From Synoicihabitans lomoniglobus (GTDB lineage Bacteria; Verrucomicrobiota; Verrucomicrobiia; Opitutales; Opitutaceae), in the NCBI RefSeq assembly GCF_029023725.1, contig NZ_CP119075.1, positions 3,157,501-3,221,500 of the forward strand: a stretch of 64,000 nt of DNA, read 5' to 3'. The position numbers and the translations under genes are program-made. Below, one piece after another: positions 52,622 to 62,336 of this stretch. The first letter of the stretch is position 1, and every line of letters starts with the position of its first letter. The notes below the pieces were generated by a model, which saw only the letters and a list, made by a program, of their open reading frames with translations, was not told where the DNA came from and did no database searches.

Positions 52622-52913
52622 AGAAGTGGCGTTGAAGCGGCCCCGTTGCCCAAAGTCAAACTCCGGCCCGCCCAACCGGCATTCCCCGGTCTAAAATATC
52701 CCGAACCCGCCAGCCACCAGCCCCACGTATTTTCTCAATTTTCTCCGACTTCGCGCCGACCAACCAGGGCCATTACCTCGCTCCCTTCTCTGTTTACAGG
52801 GCGATTTACCGTCACGGTGAATTTTCTCAAAACCAATTCGCGTCATCTCATGGTTTTTGGCATCCCCAACGCGCTAGACTCGCCCCTCCCCTCTTTTCCT
52901 TACCCCACCCCTC

Positions 52914-55900
52914 ATGTCCGCATCTCTTCGACTGGTCGCCGGTCCTCTCCTCGCTTGTCTCGTTTCCTCCGCCGTGGCCACCGGCACGGCCCCGGTTCCG
53001 CTTTTCGACGGGCACAGCTTGACCGGATGGACCGGCAACCCCGCTATCTGGACCGTCGAGGCCGGCGCGATCACCGCCGAAATTCCCGCCGGCGAGCGCC
53101 TGGCCGCCAACGAATTTCTCTACGCCGAAACCGAAGTTGGCGATTTCGAGCTCTCGCTCCAGTTTCGCATCAGTGGCGCCCCATCCGCCAACTCCGGCAT
53201 TCAATACCGCGCGCAACGCGGGGCCGACGGCCACGCCGCAGGCTACCAGGCCGATCTTGATGACGGCGCCACCTGGCTGGGCCGCATTTACGACGAGCAT
53301 GGCCGCGCCCTGCTCGTCGAGCGCGGCACCCGCGTCTCCCTCGCGCCCGACGGTCGCCGCTGGGTGGATACGTTCGCCGAACTCGGCACCTACGCCGATC
53401 TCTACCGCCCCGGCGAATGGAACACCTACCGCATCACCGCCCGCGCCTCGCACGTCGAGGTCTGGATCAACGGACGACTCTGCGCCGCCCTCGATGATCA
53501 CCAGATCGGCGAAGCAGATCTTTCCGGCTTGCTGGCCTTTCAGATGCACAGCGGTCCCGGTCCGGCCAAGGTGCAGTTTCGCGACATCATGCTCGTTGAT
53601 CTCGGCCGCACGGCTACGCCTCCCACGCCCAAAACGGTCGCGGCCACCGACGCCGTGACGGCCGCCATCACGCCCACCGCCGACGACGGCCGGGTCCTCA
53701 ATCTGGACTTTGAGGCGGGCGACCTGAGCGACTGGACCGCCACCGGTGATGCCTGGGAGCGGCAACCCAACGGCGTGCGGCCGGCCAACACGGCGACCCG
53801 ACGCGCCGACGAAGGCGAAGTCATGCCCACGGGGCGATTCGCGATCAGTCCGCCCTGGCGCAACCCCAGCGTGGGCAGCGGCAGCCTCACCTCGGTGCCG
53901 TTCACCGTGCGCCACCGTTGGGCGAGTTACATCGTCGGCGGAGACCCCGATATCAACCGCAACCGCGTCGAACTCCTGCTGGCCGAGAACGGGGCCATTC
54001 TTCATTCCGCCGCCGCTGGCACGCCCGGGGGCGTGCACCGCGTGGTGGTTGATCTGGCGAGCGTGCTTAATCAACGGATACAGATTCGCCTCGTCGATTC
54101 CGCCCGCGGCCCGGGTGGTCATCTCACCTTCGACGCCTTCGGATTTCACGACCGCGATCCGTCCACCGTCGATGCCGGCGCCGCTCGCGAAGCGCGGTTG
54201 CACGAGAGCCCGGTCCTGTGGCACCTGCAGCCCAACCCCGCGCCGGCCACCGCCGTCGCCAACGTCGACGCGCAGCAAGTGGTGCGCGACATGAAACTGC
54301 AGCCCGGTTTCGCCGCCGAGCTCATCGCGGCCGAACCCGATGTGCACCAACCCATTGCCTTCGCCATCGGTCCGCGGGGTCGGCTGTGGGTGGCCGAGGC
54401 TTATTCCTACCCGAGCAAACGTGCCCCCGGCGAGGGTCGCGACCGCATTACGATTTTTGAGGACACCAACGGCGATGGTGCCTTCGATTCGCGCAAGGTG
54501 TTTGCCGAGGGCCTCAATTTGGTCAGCGGCCTGGAAGTCGGATTCGGCGGCGTCTGGGTCGGGGCTGCGCCAGAGCTGTTGTTCATCCCTGATCGCGACG
54601 GCGACGATCGTCCCGACTGCCCGCCCGAGGTATTGCTCGACGGCTGGGGATACCAGGACACGCACGAAACGCTCAATAGTTTCACGTGGGGCCCGGACGG
54701 CTGGCTCTACGGCCTGCAAGGAGTCTTCACCCAGTCCCATGTCGGCAAACCCGGCACGCCCGACGCGGATCGCATGACGCTGCGGGCCGGCGTCTGGCGC
54801 TACCACCCGGTGCGGCACGAGTTCGAAATGTTCGCCCACGGCGGTAGCAACCAGTGGGGCATCGACTTCAATGCCGTGGGCGACTTGTTCATCACCCATT
54901 GCCGCAGCTTCTGGGGCGGCGGCGGCACGACTTACGTTATTCGCAACGGCCACTATTGGAACCAGGCCAACGCGAACTACGCCGACTTCATCTCCAACCG
55001 TGCACCCGACTTTGCGCCCGACTTGCGCAACTACCTGCCGTCCTCCGCCCGCTACGACAGCGGCGAGGGCGGTGCGGGCAAACCCGGCACCGCCGCGGTC
55101 TACGGCGGACATTCCCACGTCGGCACCATGATCTATCTCGGGGACAACTGGCCCGAGATTTACCGGGACCATCTCTTCACGCACAACCTCCACGGTCACC
55201 AACTCAACCAACAGCACAACGTCCCCGACGGCTCCGGCTACGAAACGCTTCACGCCGGTTTCGATCTGATGTTTGCGCCCGACACCACGTTCATGGCGGT
55301 GGACCTGCAATACGGTCCCGATGGCGGCGTCTACGTAATCGACTGGTGCGACCACCAACATTGCCACTCGCCCCGCGAGGATATCTGGGAACGCCACAAC
55401 GGCCGCATCTATCGTATGACTTGGTCGGATACATGGCAACCCGCGCCGGTCGACCTCGGCGCCATGTCCGACCTGGAACTCGCCGGGTTACACACGCATC
55501 GCAACGCGTGGTTCACCCGCACCGCTCGTCGGTTGCTGCAGGAGCGCGCCGCCGCCCGCCCCCTCGATGCGGCCGCCCTGCAAAAGCTGCGCGATCAGGC
55601 CACCGGCGAAGGCAACGCGGAGTCTCATCTCCGTGCCTGGTTCACGCTGCACGCCACCGCCAATCTGACCGCCCGTGATTTGCAGACCATGGTGGCCGAC
55701 GATTCCGCCCATGTGCGCGCCCGCGCCGTGGCGTTCGCCACCGAACGTGCCTCCGCCCCCCTCCTCACCCGCACCGAGCTGCATGCCCTCGCCACCGAAG
55801 ATCCGTCACCCGTGGTGCGCCTCGCGATCGCGTCGGCGCTGCCGACGTTATCCGCCGACGATTCGTGGGCAATCGGTCGCCAACTCGCGAGCCACGCCAC

Positions 55901-57146
55901 GGATGCCGCCGACCGATTCCTCCCCCGCATGCTATGGTTCGGCCTCGCGCCGCAGGTGGAGTCGGATCTCCCCCGGGCCATCGATCTCGCCGCCACCACC
56001 GCCCTGCCCACGCTCACCGATTCCATTCAATGGTTCGCCGCCCGCACTCCGGCGGGTCGTGAAGCCTTGATCCAACAACTCCGGCACGCCACGCCGGCCG
56101 CCGCCGCTCGCGGTGTGCAAATTCTCGCCTTCGCCCTGCGCAGTGACACGGCCCTGCCCATGCCGGACGGCTGGGCCGAGCTCGTCGACACCCTCGCTGC
56201 CTCCGGCGTCGAGGCCCCCGAAACCCGCGAGCTGTCCGCCCTGTTCGGCGACCGCGCCGTGCTCGCCGCGGCGCGCCGCACGCTGGCGGACCAGGCCGCC
56301 GATCTGGACTCCCGCCGGGCGGCGCTGCATCTCCTCACCCGCGCCGACGATCAAGCGGCGCGACCGGTCTACATCTCGTTGCTGAACGACCCCGATTTTC
56401 GTCGCGACGCCGTGGAGCGTCTCGCTCGTTTTGGCGACCCCGCCGCCGCCCCCGCGATGATGCATGACTTCGATCAACTCGATGACGGCGACCGGGCCGC
56501 CGTGTTGGCCACCTTGACCGGTCGCCCCACCTATGCCCTCGCTCTGCTCCAAGCCATCGCGGCTGGCGAGTTCGATCGCGGTCATCTCACCGCGCTGCAT
56601 CTGCGACATCTGCGCAATCTGCAAAACGACGAGGTGGACGCCCTCTCCGCCCACATCTGGGTGGCCAACGGCAGCGCCACACCTGATGCCGCCGCGACCA
56701 TGGCTCGTCTCCGCGAGACTTACGAAGAGGCGCCGTTGTGGGCCTTCAACGAACGCCACGGGCAACAGCTGTTCACCCAACTTTGCGCCACCTGCCACCT
56801 CATCAACGGCGAAGGCGGTCACCTCGGCCCCGACCTCACCAGCTCCTGGCGCAATGGCGTCGACTATTTCCTCGAAAGTGTGGTCGATCCCAACGGCGTC
56901 GTCGGGGCCGACTTCCAACTCAACCTCATCACCAAAAAAGACGGCGCAGTCATTTCCGGCATGATCGAGCGCGAGACCGCCAACACCCTCGTCGTGCGCA
57001 CCATGACCGAGACGGTCAACGTCCCCCTCGGCGAGGTGGAGTCTCGTCAAGTTCTGCCCCAGTCGCTCATGCCGCCGGGTCTCTTCGAATCGTTGCCGGA
57101 GAAGGAATACATCGAACTGATGAAGTTTCTCCTCAGTCGCAAATAA
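52914..57146 (+). CDS. DUF1080 domain fused to PVC-type dehydrogenase, HEAT repeats and cytochrome c
   Basis: Very large secreted protein of 1410 residues. Order of parts: signal peptide (about 1-23); DUF1080/3-keto-disaccharide-hydrolase-like sandwich (about 28-235); a second beta-sandwich (about 260-415); PVC-type membrane-bound dehydrogenase propeller (about 460-840; FAAELIAAEPDVHQPIAFA, DGWGYQDTHETLNSF); HEAT-like repeats (about 860-1260); and a C-terminal cytochrome c segment with CATCH heme motif (Cys1291) and GPDL. The combination suggests binding and oxidation of a carbohydrate with electrons passed to heme. The true reaction is unknown. Confidence 0.88.
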   Translation: MSASLRLVAGPLLACLVSSAVATGTAPVPLFDGHSLTGWTGNPAIWTVEAGAITAEIPAGERLAANEFLYAETEVGDFELSLQFRISGAPSANSGIQYRAQRGADGHAAGYQADLDDGATWLGRIYDEHGRALLVERGTRVSLAPDGRRWVDTFAELGTYADLYRPGEWNTYRITARASHVEVWINGRLCAALDDHQIGEADLSGLLAFQMHSGPGPAKVQFRDIMLVDLGRTATPPTPKTVAATDAVTAAITPTADDGRVLNLDFEAGDLSDWTATGDAWERQPNGVRPANTATRRADEGEVMPTGRFAISPPWRNPSVGSGSLTSVPFTVRHRWASYIVGGDPDINRNRVELLLAENGAILHSAAAGTPGGVHRVVVDLASVLNQRIQIRLVDSARGPGGHLTFDAFGFHDRDPSTVDAGAAREARLHESPVLWHLQPNPAPATAVANVDAQQVVRDMKLQPGFAAELIAAEPDVHQPIAFAIGPRGRLWVAEAYSYPSKRAPGEGRDRITIFEDTNGDGAFDSRKVFAEGLNLVSGLEVGFGGVWVGAAPELLFIPDRDGDDRPDCPPEVLLDGWGYQDTHETLNSFTWGPDGWLYGLQGVFTQSHVGKPGTPDADRMTLRAGVWRYHPVRHEFEMFAHGGSNQWGIDFNAVGDLFITHCRSFWGGGGTTYVIRNGHYWNQANANYADFISNRAPDFAPDLRNYLPSSARYDSGEGGAGKPGTAAVYGGHSHVGTMIYLGDNWPEIYRDHLFTHNLHGHQLNQQHNVPDGSGYETLHAGFDLMFAPDTTFMAVDLQYGPDGGVYVIDWCDHQHCHSPREDIWERHNGRIYRMTWSDTWQPAPVDLGAMSDLELAGLHTHRNAWFTRTARRLLQERAAARPLDAAALQKLRDQATGEGNAESHLRAWFTLHATANLTARDLQTMVADDSAHVRARAVAFATERASAPLLTRTELHALATEDPSPVVRLAIASALPTLSADDSWAIGRQLASHATDAADRFLPRMLWFGLAPQVESDLPRAIDLAATTALPTLTDSIQWFAARTPAGREALIQQLRHATPAAAARGVQILAFALRSDTALPMPDGWAELVDTLAASGVEAPETRELSALFGDRAVLAAARRTLADQAADLDSRRAALHLLTRADDQAARPVYISLLNDPDFRRDAVERLARFGDPAAAPAMMHDFDQLDDGDRAAVLATLTGRPTYALALLQAIAAGEFDRGHLTALHLRHLRNLQNDEVDALSAHIWVANGSATPDAAATMARLRETYEEAPLWAFNERHGQQLFTQLCATCHLINGEGGHLGPDLTSSWRNGVDYFLESVVDPNGVVGADFQLNLITKKDGAVISGMIERETANTLVVRTMTETVNVPLGEVESRQVLPQSLMPPGLFESLPEKEYIELMKFLLSRK

Positions 57147-57200
57147 CGCCCGGGTCGGGATTGTCATCATGCCCGCGCGCTCATCCCTTGCTTCCTCGCG

Positions 57201-58343
57201 ATGACCGTCCGGACGTTTTGTTTTTGGACTCATCTCGGGCTCGGTCTGGCGACGGGAACCGTGGGCGCTTTGATGGCCGGCACCGCGATCGTCATGGCCC
57301 TCGCCGACTCCTATGTTGATTGGCGTGATCGCGAGGCGCGCGTGGTCACCGCCATCGCAAACACGACCCCGCGCGACCTCGAAACCCTCGCCGCGGGCGT
57401 GCGCGATGCGCATCCCGATGCTGCGATCACCCGCGTGGGGATCGAGCGCTCTCCGCGTCGCGCCATCGCGTTTTTCCATGGTGATCAAAAACTCACCTAC
57501 GCCAACCCCTACACGGGCGAACTCACCGCCAGCGACGCGGTGCCACTGCGTCGTCGCCTGCACAAGGACGTCGAGCAATGGCACCGCTTCCTCGGCTTGA
57601 ACGGATCGAAACGCGAGACCGGCCAGGCCGTCGCAAGTTGGATGAACGTAGCGTTGGTTCCCCTGTTGCTTTCCGGCCTCGTAATCTGGTGCCCGCGCCG
57701 TATCCGCTGGCGCACGGTGCGCGGGAGTGCCACCGCGATCAATCCACGGTCGGGTCGGAGTTGGCACTCCACACTCGGTTTTTGGAGTTCCGGACTCTTG
57801 TTGATCATGGTCGTCACGGCGATGACCCACTCGTTTCCCGGCGTGCGCGAACTGGCCTACCGTATCAATGGCGGGGCGACCGGACCCGCCGGACCTCACG
57901 ATCAAATATGGGCGCCGAAACTGCCTCCCGTGCCGAGGGCGCCCGGGGCCGCCGCGCTCTCTCTCGACGCTCTGCGTGACATCGCAGATCGCGATCATCC
58001 GCACTGGGCCCGGCTCGACCTATTTCCGTCCCCGTCCACTACCGCGAACGACCATTGGCCGCCCGCTCGGTTGTTAATCGCGGGCAGCGGATCGGGTCCG
58101 TCGTTTTTCCCCCTGGTGCAGCAGATCGACCCCTTCACCGGCGAAACCCTGCACGTGCATGACTGGGCCAATCTCAGCGGTGGCACCCGATTGTTGGCCT
58201 GGGCGCGATGGTTGCACAAAGGCGAAGCTTTCGGACGCCCGGGACAGTGGATCGCCGCCGTCGCGTGCCTGATCATGCTCGTCCTCATCGCCACCGGGTG
58301 GTGGCTCGCCCTACGTCGATTCCTCCCCCGAACCCAAATTTGA
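57201..58343 (+). CDS. PepSY-associated transmembrane protein
   Basis: Inner-membrane protein of 380 residues with the PepSY_TM layout: an N-terminal helix (about 8-32), a periplasmic PepSY-like region, helices near 145-165 and 190-212, a second soluble part, and a C-terminal helix near 350-373. Family members often act in heme or iron handling and siderophore reduction. It follows a heme-containing protein by 54 bp, so a role in electron transfer or metal supply is possible but unproven. Confidence 0.82.
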   Translation: MTVRTFCFWTHLGLGLATGTVGALMAGTAIVMALADSYVDWRDREARVVTAIANTTPRDLETLAAGVRDAHPDAAITRVGIERSPRRAIAFFHGDQKLTYANPYTGELTASDAVPLRRRLHKDVEQWHRFLGLNGSKRETGQAVASWMNVALVPLLLSGLVIWCPRRIRWRTVRGSATAINPRSGRSWHSTLGFWSSGLLLIMVVTAMTHSFPGVRELAYRINGGATGPAGPHDQIWAPKLPPVPRAPGAAALSLDALRDIADRDHPHWARLDLFPSPSTTANDHWPPARLLIAGSGSGPSFFPLVQQIDPFTGETLHVHDWANLSGGTRLLAWARWLHKGEAFGRPGQWIAAVACLIMLVLIATGWWLALRRFLPRTQI

Positions 58344-58404
58344 AACGATGGCCTGCCAACAGGATGAACCCCGGCGGCATCGGCAAACGCCCTCTGCTTC
58401 CCGC

Positions 58405-59442
58405 ATGAACCCGCTCAGCATGAACGTGCTCATCTATGACGGCCCCTGGCGCATGCGTCTCACCGCTTTGCCATCGCCCCGGCCCGCCGCCGACGAAGTG
58501 CTGCTCCGTGCCCTCGCGGTCGGTATCTGCGGGAGCGACGTTCACGGCTTCACCGGCGAGAGCGGTCGCCGTCAACCCGGCATGGTGATGGGACACGAGG
58601 CCGTCGGCGAAGTTGTCGAGCTCGGCACCGGCGTCGACACCCTCGCCGTCGGTGACCACGTCGCGGTGTTCAACATCGTCGGCTGCGGACACTGCCATCA
58701 TTGCACCGCTGCGCAGGAGCAACGTTGCCCCGACAAACGCGTCCTGGGCGTCAATGCCGGTCAATGGGGTGCCATGGCCGAGCAGTTCACGTTTCCCGCG
58801 TCCGGGCTTTTCAAAATCGCACCGTCTCTCGACCCGGCCATCGGTCTGCTCACCGAACCCATCGCGGTCGCCGAACACGCCATTTCCCATCTTTCCCTCC
58901 GGCCCGACGATGTCATCGCGATCGTGGGAGCGGGCACCATCGGCATCGGTCTCGCCATCGCTCTGCGCGCCCACGGGGTGAAGACGTGCTTCGCCCTGGA
59001 TCGCATTCCCGCCAAACTTGATCTCATCGCGGATTTCGGCGCCACGCCCATTAACATCGAAATGGAAAACGCCCATGCGGTGATTCGCGCCGCCACCCGT
59101 GGTCGCGGCGCGGACGGCGTCATCGAAGCGGTCGGCGCCTCGGCCACCGTGCGGACCGCCTACGACCTGTGCGCCCCCGGCGGCACTGTTGTGCTCATTG
59201 GCAACCTCGCCCGGGAATTCACGCTCCCACTACAAGGGGTGACCAGCAACGAAACCACGATCCGCGGCTCCTACGGTTTCACCAGACGCGACTTCGCCGC
59301 CGCCGTCGATTTGGTGGGCGATCCACTACTCCCGCTCGACCGGCTGATCTCCGGCTCCTGCAGCCTGGCCGAAACTCCGGACATCATGACGCGCATGGGT
59401 CGCGGCGAACTTAATCCGATCAAGATGGTCATCCGGCCATGA
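58405..59442 (+). CDS. Zinc-dependent sugar/polyol dehydrogenase
   Basis: Medium-chain dehydrogenase of about 345 residues from ATG 58405 (a second ATG five codons later is also possible). Catalytic zinc ligands lie in VGICGSDVHGF and GHEAVGEV. Four Cys bind structural zinc (CGHCHHC, then QRC). The Rossmann motif is GAGTIGIG. It resembles galactitol/idonate/threonine dehydrogenase-type enzymes and probably oxidises a sugar acid or polyol. The stop overlaps the SDR start (ATGA), so the two are translated together. Confidence 0.88.
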   Translation: MNPLSMNVLIYDGPWRMRLTALPSPRPAADEVLLRALAVGICGSDVHGFTGESGRRQPGMVMGHEAVGEVVELGTGVDTLAVGDHVAVFNIVGCGHCHHCTAAQEQRCPDKRVLGVNAGQWGAMAEQFTFPASGLFKIAPSLDPAIGLLTEPIAVAEHAISHLSLRPDDVIAIVGAGTIGIGLAIALRAHGVKTCFALDRIPAKLDLIADFGATPINIEMENAHAVIRAATRGRGADGVIEAVGASATVRTAYDLCAPGGTVVLIGNLAREFTLPLQGVTSNETTIRGSYGFTRRDFAAAVDLVGDPLLPLDRLISGSCSLAETPDIMTRMGRGELNPIKMVIRP

Positions 59443-60212
59443 GCGTATCCATTCCTCCCTTACCCTCGGCCACCGACTTCCGCGGACGCGTGGCCGTCGT
59501 CACCGGCGGCACCAACGGTCTTGGTCGCCACCTCGCCCAGACGCTCATCGACCTCGGCGCCCACGTTTTCTTCTGCGGACGGCAACGCGACACCGGCGCA
59601 GCGCTCGCCGCCGACTGGGGCGAGCACGCGCACTTCGTTGCCTGCGATCTCGCCGACGCCGCCGCCACGCGCGCGTTCATCGCCGGGGCCGGCGCTTGGT
59701 GCGGTTCCATCGATTATTTGGTCAACAACGCCGCCATCGATCCCGTCGTTTCATTCGAGGCATCCACCCTCGCGGACTTCGACCGCATCATCGCGATCAA
59801 TCTGCGGGCCGGTTTTGTCGCCACGCAAGCCGCGCTGCCCTTTCTGCGCGCGGGCCGCGGCAAAGCCATCGTCAATCTCGGCACGACCAACTGGATGCTG
59901 GGGCAACCGAATTACACGATGTATGCCGCCGCCAAGTCCGGACTCGTGGGGTTTACCCGTTCGCTCGCGCACGACGTCGGCGCGGACGCCATTCGAGTCA
60001 ACCTCGTCTCCCCCGGCTGGATCATGACCGAGCGCCAACTCGCCGAAAAAGTCACGCCCGTCGAACAAGCCCAACTTCGCTCGCAGTCCGCGCTCGGCCA
60101 ACTCCTCACCGCCCAACACGTCACCCCCGCCACGTTGTTTTTACTATCCACCGCCGCCGCCGGTATCACCGGCCAAAACCTCGTGGTCGACGGTGGCAAA
60201 CACCTGCACTAA
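59439..60212 (+). CDS. Short-chain dehydrogenase/reductase
   Basis: Classical SDR of 257 residues. Cofactor motif VVTGGTNGLG, structural NNAA, and active-site YTMYAAAKSG (YxxxK) with the catalytic Ser position occupied by LGTTN (Thr rather than Ser). The C-terminus ITGQNLVVDGGKH is typical. It is coupled by ATGA to the zinc dehydrogenase, which suggests consecutive oxidation and reduction steps on a sugar. The substrate is not assignable. Confidence 0.88.
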   Translation: MSVSIPPLPSATDFRGRVAVVTGGTNGLGRHLAQTLIDLGAHVFFCGRQRDTGAALAADWGEHAHFVACDLADAAATRAFIAGAGAWCGSIDYLVNNAAIDPVVSFEASTLADFDRIIAINLRAGFVATQAALPFLRAGRGKAIVNLGTTNWMLGQPNYTMYAAAKSGLVGFTRSLAHDVGADAIRVNLVSPGWIMTERQLAEKVTPVEQAQLRSQSALGQLLTAQHVTPATLFLLSTAAAGITGQNLVVDGGKHLH

Positions 60213-60303
60213 CGCACCCTCCAACGGGATGAATCACGACAACATCGGCAATCCCCCGGGGCGTTTCAATCTGGCAAGTCCCCGCCTCACTCCCTCTCCC
60301 TTG

Positions 60304-62319
60304 ATGCCCTCACTCTCGCCCCGACGCTGGGTTCAGATTGTCCCCTTCGTTCGTTTTTGGCTGCTGTTGGTCACCTTCGGCAGCGCCAAGTTATCGGCCG
60401 ACTCCACCGCTCCGGGCCTCTATTTCAACGCAGCCGAGTTGGTCGCCCTGCGCGAGAAGCTGACGCAGCCTCCCTTTGACGAACGCTTCCAACGCCTGCT
60501 CGCGATCGCGGAACAGTTTCTCGACGCCCCGTTGCCGTCGTTGACGGAACCGACGCGCTATCGCCCGCGCGACAGTCTCGGTATCACCCTCAACTGTTCG
60601 TTTGCCTATGCGATCACGGGCGATCGCCGTTTCGCCGACCGCGCTCGGCGGGAGGTCACTGCCTTGATGGAGCGCGACACGTGGATCACCGCCGGAGACT
60701 ACAACAAGGCCGCCGATCTCTCGACGTCCGAGTGCAGCGTGGCCGCCGCGATTTGCTACGATTGGTGCTATGACACCTTCACGCCCGACGAGCGCGCCGC
60801 TTATGTGGAGCGCGCCCTCACGCTGGGCACGCGCGAGTATCTCGCGAGTATCGAGGAACACGACGACTGGTGGGTGAATAACCCGGTCACCAATTGGAGC
60901 GGCGTGTGCCACGGCGGCGGTGGTTTGCTCGCCCTCGCACTCTACGACGAATCAGCCGAAGCCCGTCGCGCCTACGCCTACGCCCGTCGGCAAGTGCCAC
61001 GATTTTTGCGCGATGTGGTCGGCGTCGATGGCGGCGGCCATGAGGGTGTGATGTATACGCGCTACGGCATCGAGTTCGCTTTCTTTTTCGCCACCGCCGC
61101 CCACCACCGTTTTCCGGGCTCCGACCTCGACCGACTTTTCACGAACTTGAGCAATCGCCTCCCCGGCTACTGGGACGCCGCCATGCAGGCGCCCGACGAC
61201 CGCTTCGCCAACTTCAACAACATGAACGAGACCACCTATCACGGGCTCTATGCGCGGGATCACGCCAACGCGGAAGGTGGCCCGAGTTCCACCCTCAGCG
61301 CCTTGTTCGAGCGCATGGCCGCCGAACACGGTTCCGCGGGGACCGGCCGCGATTCGTCGGTCGATGCGCTGCTACTCTGGGGCGCCGACCACGGTGGCGG
61401 CGCGTTCTACACCAAGGGTCCCTCCCCGTTCTGGTATCTCTGGCGTCGCGCGGTGCCACCCGCCGCATCGCGTCCTCCCCTGCCCGACGCGATGTTGTTT
61501 CGCACCGCCGGCCACACGATCTGGCAAACCCCCGACACCTGGCTCGTCTACAACGGCGGCTGGACCTCCGACCGCAGTCATCGCAACCACGACCTGGGCA
61601 CGTTCATCTACGTGCACGATCGCGAACGATTTGTCGTCGATCCCGGCTATCGCAAGAGCGACACCGCCGAGCATTCCACCATCACCATTGACGAGCAAAA
61701 CCAACCCGCCGACGTGCGGGGCCGTTACCTCGCCTGGACCCGAACCGAAGATTTCAAGTATCTGCTCAGCGACCTCACGACCTGCTACGGGCCGGACCTG
61801 CGCAAATTCCATCGTCACCTGCTGATGTTTAACGATGGCACGCTCGTGATCGTCGATGACCTCAGTTCCAACGGTCGACCGCACTACGATTGGCGGCTCC
61901 AAACCCGATTCACTCCCACCATCGACGGCAACACGATCACCTTACCCGGCGAACATTCCATGCTGCATGTCGTCAGTGCCGTGCCCTCCGCCGCTGATAT
62001 TTCCATCGGCGAAAACTCCCTCAATTTCATTTCGATCAAACCGTCCGCGATCAGCCCCGGCGACACCCTCTTCGTGACCGTGCTGCAACCCGGCGCACCT
62101 GATTCCGCGCCGCCCACCGTTACCACTCATTCCACCGCCGATACCACGCGCATCTCCATCGCCAAACATCGCCAATCGACCACGGTTGATTTCGCCCGAT
62201 CTTCCTCCCTGGTGCTCACCCACGTGAACCACCATGCGGTCGCCCCCCCGATCGCACCGACCGAACGCACTTTCACCCGCCTGACGGCGCCACTCGACGC
62301 CACTCCCAAACCACGCTAG
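60304..62319 (+). CDS. Heparinase II/III-like polysaccharide lyase
   Basis: Secreted protein of 671 residues from ATG 60304, chosen because a signal peptide follows (about residues 1-32). The N-terminal alpha/alpha toroid has NNPVTNWSGVCHGGGGLL and GGGHEGVMYTRYGIEFAFF; the C-terminal heparinase II/III beta domain begins near DAMLFRTAGH and includes the catalytic-type SHRNHDLGTFIY. Members cleave uronate-containing polysaccharides by beta-elimination. It lies between SDR/dehydrogenase genes and a PVC-type heme protein, which fits stepwise breakdown of a uronic glycan. Confidence 0.86.
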   Translation: MPSLSPRRWVQIVPFVRFWLLLVTFGSAKLSADSTAPGLYFNAAELVALREKLTQPPFDERFQRLLAIAEQFLDAPLPSLTEPTRYRPRDSLGITLNCSFAYAITGDRRFADRARREVTALMERDTWITAGDYNKAADLSTSECSVAAAICYDWCYDTFTPDERAAYVERALTLGTREYLASIEEHDDWWVNNPVTNWSGVCHGGGGLLALALYDESAEARRAYAYARRQVPRFLRDVVGVDGGGHEGVMYTRYGIEFAFFFATAAHHRFPGSDLDRLFTNLSNRLPGYWDAAMQAPDDRFANFNNMNETTYHGLYARDHANAEGGPSSTLSALFERMAAEHGSAGTGRDSSVDALLLWGADHGGGAFYTKGPSPFWYLWRRAVPPAASRPPLPDAMLFRTAGHTIWQTPDTWLVYNGGWTSDRSHRNHDLGTFIYVHDRERFVVDPGYRKSDTAEHSTITIDEQNQPADVRGRYLAWTRTEDFKYLLSDLTTCYGPDLRKFHRHLLMFNDGTLVIVDDLSSNGRPHYDWRLQTRFTPTIDGNTITLPGEHSMLHVVSAVPSAADISIGENSLNFISIKPSAISPGDTLFVTVLQPGAPDSAPPTVTTHSTADTTRISIAKHRQSTTVDFARSSSLVLTHVNHHAVAPPIAPTERTFTRLTAPLDATPKPR

Positions 62320-62336
62320 CCCTCCCCTGCCCCGCC

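Noticed and set aside
52848-55439. 863-codon open frame on the - strand
   Set aside because: It is the antisense of the DUF1080/PVC protein, which has signal peptide, domains and heme motif.
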